A stretch of DNA of 12,159 bases, from positions 1 to 12,159 of the forward strand of contig JAIPDY010000248.1 in assembly GCA_021737445.1 (NCBI GenBank), written 5' to 3'. This DNA comes from Desulfotignum sp. Lineage in GTDB: Bacteria > Desulfobacterota > Desulfobacteria > Desulfobacterales > Desulfobacteraceae. Both the position numbers and the translations under genes were made by a program. Positions 5,789-12,159 of this stretch are shown here, in pieces. Numbering within the stretch: position 1 is the stretch's first letter; every line of letters begins with the position of its first letter. The notes beneath the pieces are model-generated. The model was not told the DNA's origin and made no database searches. It was given only the letters and a program-made list of their open reading frames with translations.

Positions 5789-6863
5789 GAAATCAAACCC
5801 GGTGGCCATGATGGGCATCGTTGTCTTTTCAATGCACGTGATCGGACTTTTCTATACGGATGGTGACAAAGAAAAGATCATCGAAAGCCTTTCAGACGGG
5901 GCAAAGTTTTTGTTTATCGGCATGGTGATGGTTTATTTTGCAGATGAAAAGTTTTATCCGGCGTTTTTGTTTTCGTTTATTTTTGCCATGTGTATCATTC
6001 TTTTATTATCCTGCCTGTTATGGTTGAATGTGCTGCCCGATTTCATCTCTGTAAAAGGCAAACCATCCAACTGTGTTATTTTCCATGATCATATCAAGCA
6101 GAACATTTTCATGGCTTTTACCGCTTTTGCAGCAGCGGTGCAGGCCCGGAAACCCGGGACCGGGCCGGTTCTAAAATGGCTGTGGGCCGGTTTCAGCCTG
6201 CTGGCGATGTTCAATGTGCTGTTCATGGTAGAAGGCCGGACAGGGCATGTGATCGTGATGGTGCTGGCGGTGTATTATTTTCTGACCTGGGACCGGGCCA
6301 AAAGCCTTGTGGCCGGGGCTTTGATTCTTGTTTTGTTCAGCACCTTTGCCTGGATTAATCCGTCAAACCCCCTTCTTTCAAGGGCTCAGACCGTCATCGA
6401 TGAGGTGAAAGAATGGGATTATGAGAAACCGGCCCATCGAAAGTCGTCTTCCGGCCTGCGTCTTGAATGGGTGTTCAACTCTTTGAAAATAATTGAACAG
6501 AACCCGGTGTTCGGAACAGGAACCGGCAGCTTTAAAACCATTTACAAAGCGTTTGTGAGAAATACCGGAAGACAAATCACAGACAACCCCCACAATGAAT
6601 ATCTGATGACAACTGTGCAGTTCGGTCTGGCAGGTCTGCTGGTGCTGCTGGGATTCTTTGCAGTGCAGTGGCGGCAGGCCGGGTTTTCCAAAGACCGCCG
6701 CCAGATCCTCATGACCCGGGGGTTTGTGCTGTTGATGCTGGTTGCCTGCATGACGGCATCTCCCTTGCAGGACAATGCAGAAGGGTGGTTTTTCGTTTAC
6801 ATGAGCGGGCTTTTCTTTGCCGGGCGCCCTCCTGTCAATGGTGCTGTTTTCTATCAATCATAA
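5619..6863 (+). CDS. O-antigen ligase / polymerase (WaaL/Wzy family, Wzy_C domain)
   Basis: A 414-residue inner-membrane protein with about ten hydrophobic segments and one large periplasmic loop, as in the WaaL/Wzy superfamily. The conserved features are MVEGRTGH (about residues 203-210), an SSSGLRLEW segment at the start of the large loop, and the TDNPHNEYL motif near the end of that loop (about 324-332), whose histidine is important in WaaL. These enzymes use undecaprenyl-diphosphate-linked glycan as donor and either attach it to lipid A-core (WaaL) or polymerise it (Wzy); sequence alone does not decide between them. The loop is followed by further membrane segments, and the protein ends shortly after SPLQDNAEGWFFVYMSGLFF. 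Its TAA overlaps the ribosome-binding region of rfbB, so it is probably co-transcribed with the rhamnose genes. The 5' end is duplicated at 4875-5060. Confidence 0.85.
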   Translation: MTPIFQHLHSANKYLLVLFGFCIPVSTALTNVVLGLLVLCWLLDNGADRFVRWGRVLKSNPVAMMGIVVFSMHVIGLFYTDGDKEKIIESLSDGAKFLFIGMVMVYFADEKFYPAFLFSFIFAMCIILLLSCLLWLNVLPDFISVKGKPSNCVIFHDHIKQNIFMAFTAFAAAVQARKPGTGPVLKWLWAGFSLLAMFNVLFMVEGRTGHVIVMVLAVYYFLTWDRAKSLVAGALILVLFSTFAWINPSNPLLSRAQTVIDEVKEWDYEKPAHRKSSSGLRLEWVFNSLKIIEQNPVFGTGTGSFKTIYKAFVRNTGRQITDNPHNEYLMTTVQFGLAGLLVLLGFFAVQWRQAGFSKDRRQILMTRGFVLLMLVACMTASPLQDNAEGWFFVYMSGLFFAGRPPVNGAVFYQS

Positions 6864-6876
6864 AGGAACGAAACAG

Positions 6877-7938
6877 ATGAAAAAAATCCTTGTCACCGGG
6901 GGATCCGGATTCATCGGGACCAATTTTATCCATTATGTTCATAAAAAAAGGCCTGACTGGCATGTTTACAACCTGGATGCCCTGACCTATGCCGGCAATC
7001 CTGCCAATCACCGGCACCTGGAAAATGACCCCAGGTATACCTTTGTCCATGGCAATATCTGTGATGCAGATCTGTTGACACGCCTGTTTGACACCCATCG
7101 GTTTGACGGGGTGTTCCATTTTGCGGCGGAATCCCATGTGGACCGGTCCATTGCCGGGCCGGAGGTGTTTTTGCACACCAATGTCACGGGTACGTTCCGG
7201 CTGCTGGAGGCAAGCCTGGCCCATGTCAAAAAAAACAGCGGCAGTCCGTTCCGGTTTGTGCATGTGTCCACTGACGAGGTTTACGGCAGCCTGGGCCTTG
7301 ATGACCCAGCCTTTACCGAGGCTACCGCTTATGACCCCTCCAGTCCCTATTCCGCATCCAAGGCCGCATCCGACCATTTTGTCAAGGCCTGGTACAAAAC
7401 ATTCGGCATGCCAGTGGTGGTGACCAACTGTTCCAATAATTACGGACCGTTTCAGTTTCCTGAAAAACTTATCCCTTTGATGATCCTCAATATTCTGGAC
7501 AAAAAACCGCTGCCGGTCTACGGCAGGGGCATCCATATCCGGGACTGGCTGTATGTGGAAGACCACTGCGATGCCCTGGTGCGGGCCTTTGAAAACGGGG
7601 AGAACGGAGAAACCTATAATATCGGCGGCGGGGAAGAGAGGACCAATCTGGCGGTGGTGGAAACCATCTGCGATCTGATGGATGATAAAACAGGCCGGCC
7701 GGAAGGCAGCAGCAGGAATTTGATTTCATTTGTCACAGACCGGCCCGGCCATGATATCCGGTATGCCATCAATTCCGGCAAATCTTTTGAAAAAACCGGA
7801 TACAAAGCCAGGTTTTCCTTTGAACAGGCGTTGTCTGCCACCATCGACTGGTACCTGGAAAACATGGACTGGGTGAAGTCCGTTCAGACCGGGGCCTACC
7901 GGGAGTGGATCAAGTCACATTATAAAACAGCACCATAA
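6877..7938 (+). CDS. rfbB: dTDP-glucose 4,6-dehydratase
   Basis: The second enzyme of dTDP-L-rhamnose synthesis. It converts dTDP-glucose to dTDP-4-keto-6-deoxyglucose using bound NAD+. The protein is 353 residues, the usual length, and belongs to the extended SDR family. The NAD-binding GGSGFIG is at 8-14. FAAESHVDRS (82-91) is diagnostic for RfbB. The catalytic Thr132-Asp133-Glu134 triad lies in HVSTDEVYG, and the Y-x3-K pair is Tyr158/Lys162 in PYSASKAASD. NNYGPFQFPEKLIP (187-200) and RDWLYVEDHCDA also match. The start at 6877 has AAAGGA at 6862-6867 nine bases upstream. The frame is open further upstream, but a longer start would overlap the ligase. It leads the rfbBACD block. The symbol rmlB is a synonym. 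Confidence 0.97.
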   Translation: MKKILVTGGSGFIGTNFIHYVHKKRPDWHVYNLDALTYAGNPANHRHLENDPRYTFVHGNICDADLLTRLFDTHRFDGVFHFAAESHVDRSIAGPEVFLHTNVTGTFRLLEASLAHVKKNSGSPFRFVHVSTDEVYGSLGLDDPAFTEATAYDPSSPYSASKAASDHFVKAWYKTFGMPVVVTNCSNNYGPFQFPEKLIPLMILNILDKKPLPVYGRGIHIRDWLYVEDHCDALVRAFENGENGETYNIGGGEERTNLAVVETICDLMDDKTGRPEGSSRNLISFVTDRPGHDIRYAINSGKSFEKTGYKARFSFEQALSATIDWYLENMDWVKSVQTGAYREWIKSHYKTAP

Positions 7939-7951
7939 AATGAGGTCTGAC

Positions 7952-8818
7952 ATGAAAGGCATTATTCTGGCCGGGGGATCAGGCACACGGCTTTACCCGG
8001 TCACCAGGGTGATCAGCAAGCAGCTGCTGCCCATTTACGATAAACCCATGATTTTTTATCCCTTGTCCGTGCTCATGCTGGCCGGCATCCGGGAAATTCT
8101 GGTCATTTCCACCCCTGAAGATCTGCCCCGGTTTGAGGATCTGCTGGAAGACGGGTCCCAGTGGGGGCTTCATTTCTCTTATCAGATACACCCGGAACCC
8201 GGGGGACTGGCCCAGGCATTTGTTCTGGGGGAATCATTTATCGGCACTGACAATGTCTGCCTGATCCTGGGGGATAATCTGTTTCACGGATACGGGCTTT
8301 CCCGGCGGTTTCAAAAAGCAGCTGCCAGAAAAACAGGCGCCACGATTTTCGGGTATTCTGTCAATGACCCGGAACGATACGGTGTGATCTCTTTTGACGA
8401 AGATGGCAAAGCTGTTGATATTCAAGAAAAGCCTGAATGTCCCAAATCCAGTTATGCTGTTACCGGCCTGTATTTTTATGACAATGAGGTGATAAATATT
8501 GCCAAAAGCCTTTCTCCATCCGCCCGGGGTGAACTGGAGATAACAGATGTAAACATGGCATATCTGAAAAAAGGAACCCTTCATGTGGAACAGATGGGAA
8601 GAGGCACTGCCTGGCTGGATACCGGAACCCACCATTCTCTTCTGGAAGCTTCTTTGTTCATCGAGACCATGGAAAAACGCCAGGGACTCAAGGTTGCCTG
8701 CCTGGAGGAGATCGCATTCCGCATGGGATACATTGACCAGGATCAGGTGCTGGCCATGGCAGCGAACTACAATAAAACAGATTATGGTGCCTATCTGCAA
8801 GGGTTGTTTAAAAAATAG
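7952..8818 (+). CDS. rfbA: Glucose-1-phosphate thymidylyltransferase
   Basis: The first enzyme of dTDP-rhamnose synthesis. It makes dTDP-glucose from dTTP and glucose-1-phosphate and is usually feedback-inhibited by dTDP-rhamnose. The length is 288 residues, standard for RfbA/RmlA. The nucleotide-binding loop GGSGTRLYPVT is at 8-18, followed by SKQLLPIYDKPMIFYPL (22-38). Asp108 in LILGDNLFHG should bind the metal, and VDIQEKP and GRGTAWLDTGTH further on are family signatures. ATG 7952 is chosen over the in-frame ATG 7940 because GAGG (7942-7945) stands six bases before it and the conserved MKGIILAGG begins there. It follows rfbB by 13 bases, which supports one operon. The synonym is rmlA. Confidence 0.97.
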   Translation: MKGIILAGGSGTRLYPVTRVISKQLLPIYDKPMIFYPLSVLMLAGIREILVISTPEDLPRFEDLLEDGSQWGLHFSYQIHPEPGGLAQAFVLGESFIGTDNVCLILGDNLFHGYGLSRRFQKAAARKTGATIFGYSVNDPERYGVISFDEDGKAVDIQEKPECPKSSYAVTGLYFYDNEVINIAKSLSPSARGELEITDVNMAYLKKGTLHVEQMGRGTAWLDTGTHHSLLEASLFIETMEKRQGLKVACLEEIAFRMGYIDQDQVLAMAANYNKTDYGAYLQGLFKK

Positions 8819-8844
8819 CTGTTAATGAAAAAATGGATTGCGTG

Positions 8845-9393
8845 ATGCAGAGTATAGACACAACGCTCAAGGATGTTAAAATCCTTCGGCCCAGGGTGTT
8901 CGAAGATGCCCGGGGATTTTTCATGGAGACGTTCCGGGACAAAGATTTTCGTAACCAGGTGGCAGATGTCTCGTTTGTTCAGGACAACCACAGCAGCTCA
9001 GGCAAAGGGGTGCTCCGGGGGCTTCATTACCAGGTCCGCTATCCCCAGGGGAAACTGATAAGGGTGATTGCCGGCGTGGTGTTTGATGTGGCCGTGGATA
9101 TCCGGAAAAGTTCGCCGGATTTCGGGTGCTGGACAGGAACTGTTTTGAGTGCAGAGAATAAAGATATGCTCTGGGTGCCGCCGGGATTTGCCCATGGGTT
9201 TTATGTGATGAGTGATCATGCGGAATTTGTGTATAAATGTACGCAATATTATGCACCGGAACATGAACGGGTCATTTTGTGGAACGATCCGGCTATTGGT
9301 ATTGACTGGCCCCTGTCCGGCCGGGATCGGCCCCTGTTGTCATCCAAAGATGAGAGCGGGGTGTTGTTAAAAGATGCAGGGGTGTTTTCATGA
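8845..9393 (+). CDS. rfbC: dTDP-4-dehydrorhamnose 3,5-epimerase
   Basis: The third pathway step, epimerising C3 and C5 of dTDP-4-keto-6-deoxyglucose. It is a 182-residue cupin with the expected segments FEDARGFFMETF (19-30), VQDNHS (45-50), GVLRGLHYQ (55-63), VPPGFAHGFYVMSD (111-124) and EFVYKCTQYYAPEHE (127-141). His61 corresponds to the catalytic histidine and Tyr130 probably to the catalytic tyrosine of characterised RmlC enzymes. The frame allows ATG 8833 or ATG 8845. The second is preferred since MQSIDTTLKDVKILRP fits the family N-terminus and GGA (8835-8837) precedes it by seven bases, but four extra residues are possible. Its TGA overlaps the rfbD ATG (ATGA, 9390-9393), implying translational coupling. 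The synonym is rmlC. Confidence 0.96.
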   Translation: MQSIDTTLKDVKILRPRVFEDARGFFMETFRDKDFRNQVADVSFVQDNHSSSGKGVLRGLHYQVRYPQGKLIRVIAGVVFDVAVDIRKSSPDFGCWTGTVLSAENKDMLWVPPGFAHGFYVMSDHAEFVYKCTQYYAPEHERVILWNDPAIGIDWPLSGRDRPLLSSKDESGVLLKDAGVFS

Positions 9394-10250
9394 AAGTGCT
9401 GATCACCGGCGCCAGGGGGCAGCTGGGACGTGAATTGCTGCAAACCTGTCCCGGAAGATGTCTGGCCACCGGGATCGACCTTCCGGAGGTGGATATCACA
9501 GATCCGGTACAGGTGGATCAGATTGTTGCAGCACTCAAGCCGGACCGGGTGATCAACTGTGCTGCCTATACCAATGTGGACAAAGCGGAATCAGACGTTG
9601 ATGCAGCCTATGCCGCCAACTGCAACGGGCCTGCCAACCTGGCCCGGGCCGCAAAAAAAAACAGCGCCGGACTGGTTCATATTTCAACCGATTTTGTGTT
9701 CAGTGGTGACCAGTGCCGGCCCTACAAACCAGATGACAGGCCGGATCCGAAATCTGTCTATGGCAGAACCAAGCTGGCTGGAGAACAGGCGGTCCTGGAT
9801 ATATTGGGAAAAGATGCGCTGATTATCCGGACAGCCTGGCTGTATGCCAGCCGTGGCGGTAATTTTGTCAACACCATGATCGGGCTGATGAAAGAAAAAG
9901 AGGCACTGACAGTTGTTGATGACCAGATCGGTACCCCCTGCTGGGCAAAAGGTCTGGCAAAAGTGTTGTGGGCAGCAGTTGAAAAAGACCTGAAAGGCGT
10001 CTTCCACTGGAGTGATGCCGGTGTGGCATCCTGGTATGATTTTGCCGTGGCCATCCAGGAGGAAGCAATGGCTCAAGGATTGCTGAACCGGTTCATTTCT
10101 GTGAAGCCGGTGTCCACAGACCAGTACCCGACCCCGGCGCAAAGACCGGCCTTCAGTGTTTTGAACAAAAATGACCTGGAAGCGGCCACCGGCATTCAAG
10201 TTCAGCACTGGCGCCGGCAGCTGCGGTGTATGCTCAAGGAGTTGAAATAG
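9390..10250 (+). CDS. rfbD: dTDP-4-dehydrorhamnose reductase
   Basis: The last step, reducing dTDP-4-keto-L-rhamnose to dTDP-L-rhamnose with NAD(P)H. The 286-residue protein is an SDR with GARGQLG at 7-13, EVDITD (33-38), the RmlD signature NCAAYTNVDKAE (56-67), STDFVFSG (99-106) and the Tyr124/Lys128 pair in YGRTKLAGE. IIRTAWLYA and FSVLNKNDL further on are also typical. It starts inside the rfbC stop and is the last gene of the plus-strand polysaccharide run. The downstream 236 bp lack coding potential. With rfbB, rfbA and rfbC it completes dTDP-rhamnose synthesis within the window. The synonym is rmlD. Confidence 0.96.
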   Translation: MKVLITGARGQLGRELLQTCPGRCLATGIDLPEVDITDPVQVDQIVAALKPDRVINCAAYTNVDKAESDVDAAYAANCNGPANLARAAKKNSAGLVHISTDFVFSGDQCRPYKPDDRPDPKSVYGRTKLAGEQAVLDILGKDALIIRTAWLYASRGGNFVNTMIGLMKEKEALTVVDDQIGTPCWAKGLAKVLWAAVEKDLKGVFHWSDAGVASWYDFAVAIQEEAMAQGLLNRFISVKPVSTDQYPTPAQRPAFSVLNKNDLEAATGIQVQHWRRQLRCMLKELK

Positions 10251-10328
10251 GAGAGTCATTTTTTTTTGTTTTTTGGCTTGCTTTTTTGAAAAATTTGGAT
10301 TAAGCCTGATTCCATAGTGATTTCATGG

Positions 10329-10362
10329 TTTTCATCGTTATTCCAATACGCAATGATGAAAA
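10329..10362. terminator. Imperfect AT-rich hairpin in the rfbD to HhH-protein gap, possible terminator
   Basis: The 236 bp gap 10251-10486 contains no supported gene. It has T-rich runs just after rfbD (10259-10275) and one clear inverted repeat: TTTTCATCGTT (10329-10339) and AATGATGAAAA (10352-10362), 11 pairs with one G-U and a 12-base loop. The downstream sequence is TTATTTCT rather than a clean T run, so intrinsic termination would be weak. It could also be a binding site or a mere mRNA end structure. Confidence 0.35.
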
Positions 10363-10472
10363 TTATTTCTCAGTTATCGTTTCTGTGTCTGTCTGAGTAT
10401 CTGCTCCGGATCTGAACTGCTCAAGTGTGAAACGTCAAGGAATCAGGGATAATCCATTTTTTTTCTTAGATC

Positions 10473-10479
10473 AAGGAGG
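10473..10479 (+). promoter_or_regulatory. Near-consensus Shine-Dalgarno (AAGGAGG) that fixes the HhH-protein start
   Basis: AAGGAGG stands exactly seven bases before ATG 10487 and is the best ribosome-binding site in the window. It argues against the upstream in-frame GTG at 10427. A GATAAT at 10448-10453 could be a -10 box, but no convincing -35 was found. Confidence 0.7.
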
Positions 10480-10486
10480 AAATTCC

Positions 10487-10780
10487 ATGATGATTATATC
10501 AAACAGATTAACCAAGATGTTAAAAGTTGCATTGATTGGATTGCTGGTGCTGGGCTTTCTGGTGCCTGCAGCTTCAGGAGCCGGCAAGGTCAACATCAAC
10601 ACGGCAGACAAGGAACAGTTGGTGACGCTTAAATTCATTGGAGATGTGCTGGCGCAAAAGATTATTGAATATAGAAAAGACCACCCGTTCCAGACCCCTG
10701 AAGATATCATGAAAGTGAAAGGGGTGGGTGAAAGAACCTTTGAAGAAAACAAAGACAGGATTATCATTAAAGACGAATGA
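10487..10780 (+). CDS. Secreted ComEA-like helix-hairpin-helix protein
   Basis: A 97-residue protein with a signal peptide: a basic N-terminus (NRLTKMLK), a hydrophobic core (VALIGLLVLGFLV, 14-26) and a small-residue cleavage region around AASGA (28-32). The mature part is almost only one ComEA-type double helix-hairpin-helix domain: KVNINTADKEQLVTL (34-48), a first hairpin around KFIGDVLAQKIIEYR, and a second at MKVKGVGERTFEENKDRI (75-92). In ComEA this domain binds DNA without sequence specificity in the periplasm during uptake. Short single-domain versions are widespread and mostly uncharacterised, and no comEC or pilus gene is visible here. Expression should be strong, given AAGGAGG, and monocistronic, as a canonical terminator follows. 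Confidence 0.85.
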   Translation: MMIISNRLTKMLKVALIGLLVLGFLVPAASGAGKVNINTADKEQLVTLKFIGDVLAQKIIEYRKDHPFQTPEDIMKVKGVGERTFEENKDRIIIKDE

Positions 10781-10861
10781 TGACCTGAACTTTGCCATCC
10801 CTGATTCCTTAACTTTAAAAAACCATTGCTTGAACAAATTGGATTTTGTATTATTATCAAG

Positions 10862-10902
10862 AACCATGTTGTACAAATCATATGACAACATGGTTTTTTT
10901 TT
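10862..10902 (+). terminator. Rho-independent terminator of the HhH-protein gene
   Basis: AACCATGTTGT (10862-10872) and ACAACATGGTT (10885-10895) form a perfect 11 bp stem with a 12-base loop, followed by an unbroken T run (10894-10902). It is 82 bases after the HhH-protein stop and 38 bases before the next gene, so it separates the two transcription units. The rest of the gap 10781-10939 shows nothing else recognisable. Confidence 0.9.
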
Positions 10903-10939
10903 GCCGGCCTGGCAGACGTAAGCCAGTTTTTAAAAGAAC

Positions 10940-11725
10940 ATGGAAGAACAAGAGGTCAAGAGAGTGGACAGGTTAAAACGATTCCGGAAAACATCATTCT
11001 GGACAGTATCTTTTTTTATGCTGGCTGTTTCAGCAGGAATAGGGGCTGGTATATATTATGGTCTTGACTGGGCCGGGAAAGCTGTTGCAGCAGATTCGGG
11101 AAAAGATCTGCTGTTACATGACCTGCAGCAGATCATTGTACTGATGCAGGGCAGGTTTGTGGCGTGGGTTCTGCCGGCTGTGGCCGGAACCCTGCTGATC
11201 CTGGGATGGATTTTCTGGCTGATACTGGGGGTTTTTACAGCACCGGTTCTTAAAACCCCACTGGTGTCAGAATCTCCAAAAACCCCTTCACGGACAGGCA
11301 AAAAAGATTTTTTAGACCAGAAAATCGAACAGGAGCGCAAACAAAGACTGTTTCTGAATACCCTTTCAGTGCTTCAAAGAGAAGGCCGGCTTTTGGATTT
11401 TTTTGATGAAAACCTGGCCCGGTATTCAGATGAACAGATTGGCGCAGCTGTGCGCAGTATCCAGGAAGACTGCAAACAGGCCATGAAAAAATATATCGAT
11501 CCCCGGCCCGTGGTGGATGCGGATGAAGGCCAGGAAATAACCATTGAACCGGGATTTGACATGGATGCTGTCAACCTGGTGGGCAATGTGGCAGGGGACC
11601 CGCCATTTAAAGGCACAGTCAAGCACAGGGGATGGAAAGCCGGTAAAAAAGAGATCCCGAAACTGGCAGATATCCAGGATTCTGCCATCATCACCCCGGC
11701 AGAAATAGAAATCGGGGACAAATAG
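10940..11725 (+). CDS. DUF2760 protein with two N-terminal membrane segments
   Basis: A 261-residue protein of unknown function. A basic N-terminus is followed by two hydrophobic segments, at about 19-41 and 74-100, separated by a short loop containing charged residues. The part from about 100 to 135 is a polar, lysine-rich linker. The C-terminal region from about 136 to 235 has the DUF2760 pattern: LFLNTLSVLQREGRLLDFF, YSDEQIGAAVRSIQEDC, an acidic stretch, and then VNLVGNVAGDPPFKGTVKHR followed by GW. The C-terminal domain is probably cytoplasmic. The ATG at 10940 lacks a clear ribosome-binding site; GTG 10964 with AGAGG at 10951-10955 is an alternative start eight residues in. It is followed four bases later by an Hsp70-family gene. 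DUF2760 genes commonly neighbour Hsp70-like genes, so a membrane anchor or partner role for the chaperone-like ATPase is plausible, but it is unproven. Confidence 0.75.
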   Translation: MEEQEVKRVDRLKRFRKTSFWTVSFFMLAVSAGIGAGIYYGLDWAGKAVAADSGKDLLLHDLQQIIVLMQGRFVAWVLPAVAGTLLILGWIFWLILGVFTAPVLKTPLVSESPKTPSRTGKKDFLDQKIEQERKQRLFLNTLSVLQREGRLLDFFDENLARYSDEQIGAAVRSIQEDCKQAMKKYIDPRPVVDADEGQEITIEPGFDMDAVNLVGNVAGDPPFKGTVKHRGWKAGKKEIPKLADIQDSAIITPAEIEIGDK

Positions 11726-11729
11726 TATT

Positions 11730-12159
11730 TTGGATTTTCAAGACAGGCAATATATTATCGGGATTGATCTGGGCACCACCAATTGTGCGGTATCCTACGT
11801 GGATGTGACAGGTTTTAAGGATGCAGAAGCCAAAATTTCCAGGGGAAGCCGGCTGGACAAAAAACAGTGGATCAAGGTGTTTGAGGTCCCCCAGCTCACA
11901 GGTCTCGGGGAATTTACCAAAATCTCTGTGCTCCCGTCTTTTTTATATATTCCCGGTGAATATGATATCTCCAGAGAGGTGCTTAAACATCCCTGGAAAA
12001 AGAAAGATGACATGTTTGCCGGGGTGTTTGCCAGAGATCATGGATCCAAGATTCCCTCCCGTCTGGTATCCTCGGCCAAAAGCTGGCTGTGCAATGCGGC
12101 AGCGGACCGCCAGGCCAAAATTCTGCCCTGGGGGTCCCGGGGAATCGAAAAAATTTCCC
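11730..12159 (+). CDS. Hsp70-family (DnaK-like) ATPase, N-terminal part, truncated by the window edge
   Basis: The frame is open from 11709 to the right edge without a stop. The protein begins with QYIIGIDLGTTNCAVSYVD, the phosphate-1 motif of the Hsp70/actin ATPase fold (IGIDLGTTN), and continues with TKISVLPSFLYIP and later SRLVSSAKSWLCN, which correspond to the region after the first strands in Hsp70-like proteins. It departs from true DnaK by a long insertion rich in charged residues between them, as seen in divergent Hsp70 homologues. No ATG is available near the motif. TTG 11730 is the most likely start, and ATT 11727 is another option. It begins four bases after the DUF2760 stop, suggesting coupled expression. 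About 143 residues are visible, so the substrate-binding half is not seen. Confidence 0.8.
   Translation, partial: MDFQDRQYIIGIDLGTTNCAVSYVDVTGFKDAEAKISRGSRLDKKQWIKVFEVPQLTGLGEFTKISVLPSFLYIPGEYDISREVLKHPWKKKDDMFAGVFARDHGSKIPSRLVSSAKSWLCNAAADRQAKILPWGSRGIEKIS

Noticed and set aside
6835..7566. Long minus-strand reading frame of 243 codons opposite rfbB
   Set aside because: It lies fully antisense to the well-supported rfbB and the ligase end, has no recognisable motif and a composition typical of a shadow frame.
8234..8800. Minus-strand reading frame of 188 codons opposite rfbA
   Set aside because: It is antisense to a highly conserved gene, has no start signals and shows no domain pattern.
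10259..10310. T-rich stretch after rfbD as a terminator
   Set aside because: There is a T run but no GC-rich stem directly before it; the only pairing (GGCTT with AAGCC) is five bases with a 22-base loop.
10427..10486. 20-residue extension of the HhH protein from GTG 10427
   Set aside because: It would bury the AAGGAGG site and place the signal peptide internally.
10574..10951. Minus-strand frame of 125 codons across the HhH gene and its terminator
   Set aside because: It is antisense to a supported gene and runs through a perfect terminator hairpin; no domain is recognised.
1..12159. CRISPR array, tRNA or rRNA genes, phage att sites
   Set aside because: No regularly spaced repeats, cloverleaf-like sequence, rRNA segments or integrase gene were found on reading both strands.

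Overview
The window looks like the distal part of a bacterial surface-polysaccharide (O-antigen or exopolysaccharide) locus, followed by a small housekeeping or stress region. A Gram-negative host is likely, given the WaaL-type ligase, the complete dTDP-rhamnose pathway and the start of an Hsp70-family gene next to a DUF2760 gene. The general flavour of the proteins suggests a sulfate-reducing Desulfobacterota (Desulfobacteraceae-like) genome. That placement is from memory of the families, not from a search, and is only moderately secure.

Layout: (1) 1-2947, plus strand: the tail of an upstream gene, a left-handed beta-helix acetyltransferase, a DegT-type PLP sugar aminotransferase and a Wzx-like flippase, tightly packed. 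(2) 2871-4064, minus strand: a GT4 glycosyltransferase, tail-to-tail with the flippase and overlapping it by 77 bp. (3) 4176-4871, plus: a class I SAM methyltransferase. (4) 4872-5618: a scar region. It holds a frameshifted copy of the ligase 5' end, a short stray piece of GT4 coding sequence, an intact small antitoxin-like gene with its own promoter, and an internally deleted RelE/StbE-type toxin remnant. (5) 5619-10250, plus: the full-length O-antigen ligase/polymerase, then rfbB-rfbA-rfbC-rfbD, closely spaced or overlapping and probably one transcript. (6) 10251-12159: a short secreted helix-hairpin-helix (ComEA-like) protein with a strong terminator, then a two-TM DUF2760 protein and the start of an Hsp70-family ATPase that runs off the window.

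How the genes fit together: glucose-1-phosphate is activated by RfbA and converted by RfbB, RfbC and RfbD into dTDP-L-rhamnose. The aminotransferase and acetyltransferase probably make an N-acetylated amino sugar from a keto-sugar nucleotide produced upstream. The GT4 enzyme would add a sugar, the methyltransferase could modify the glycan, the flippase would export lipid-linked units, and the ligase/polymerase would finish the polymer in the periplasm.

The most unusual part is 4875-5788, where about 187 bp of the ligase 5' end is present twice around a decayed toxin-antitoxin module. The pattern points to past recombination between ligase alleles in this locus. The second point of interest is the poorly characterised DUF2760/Hsp70 pair at the right edge.
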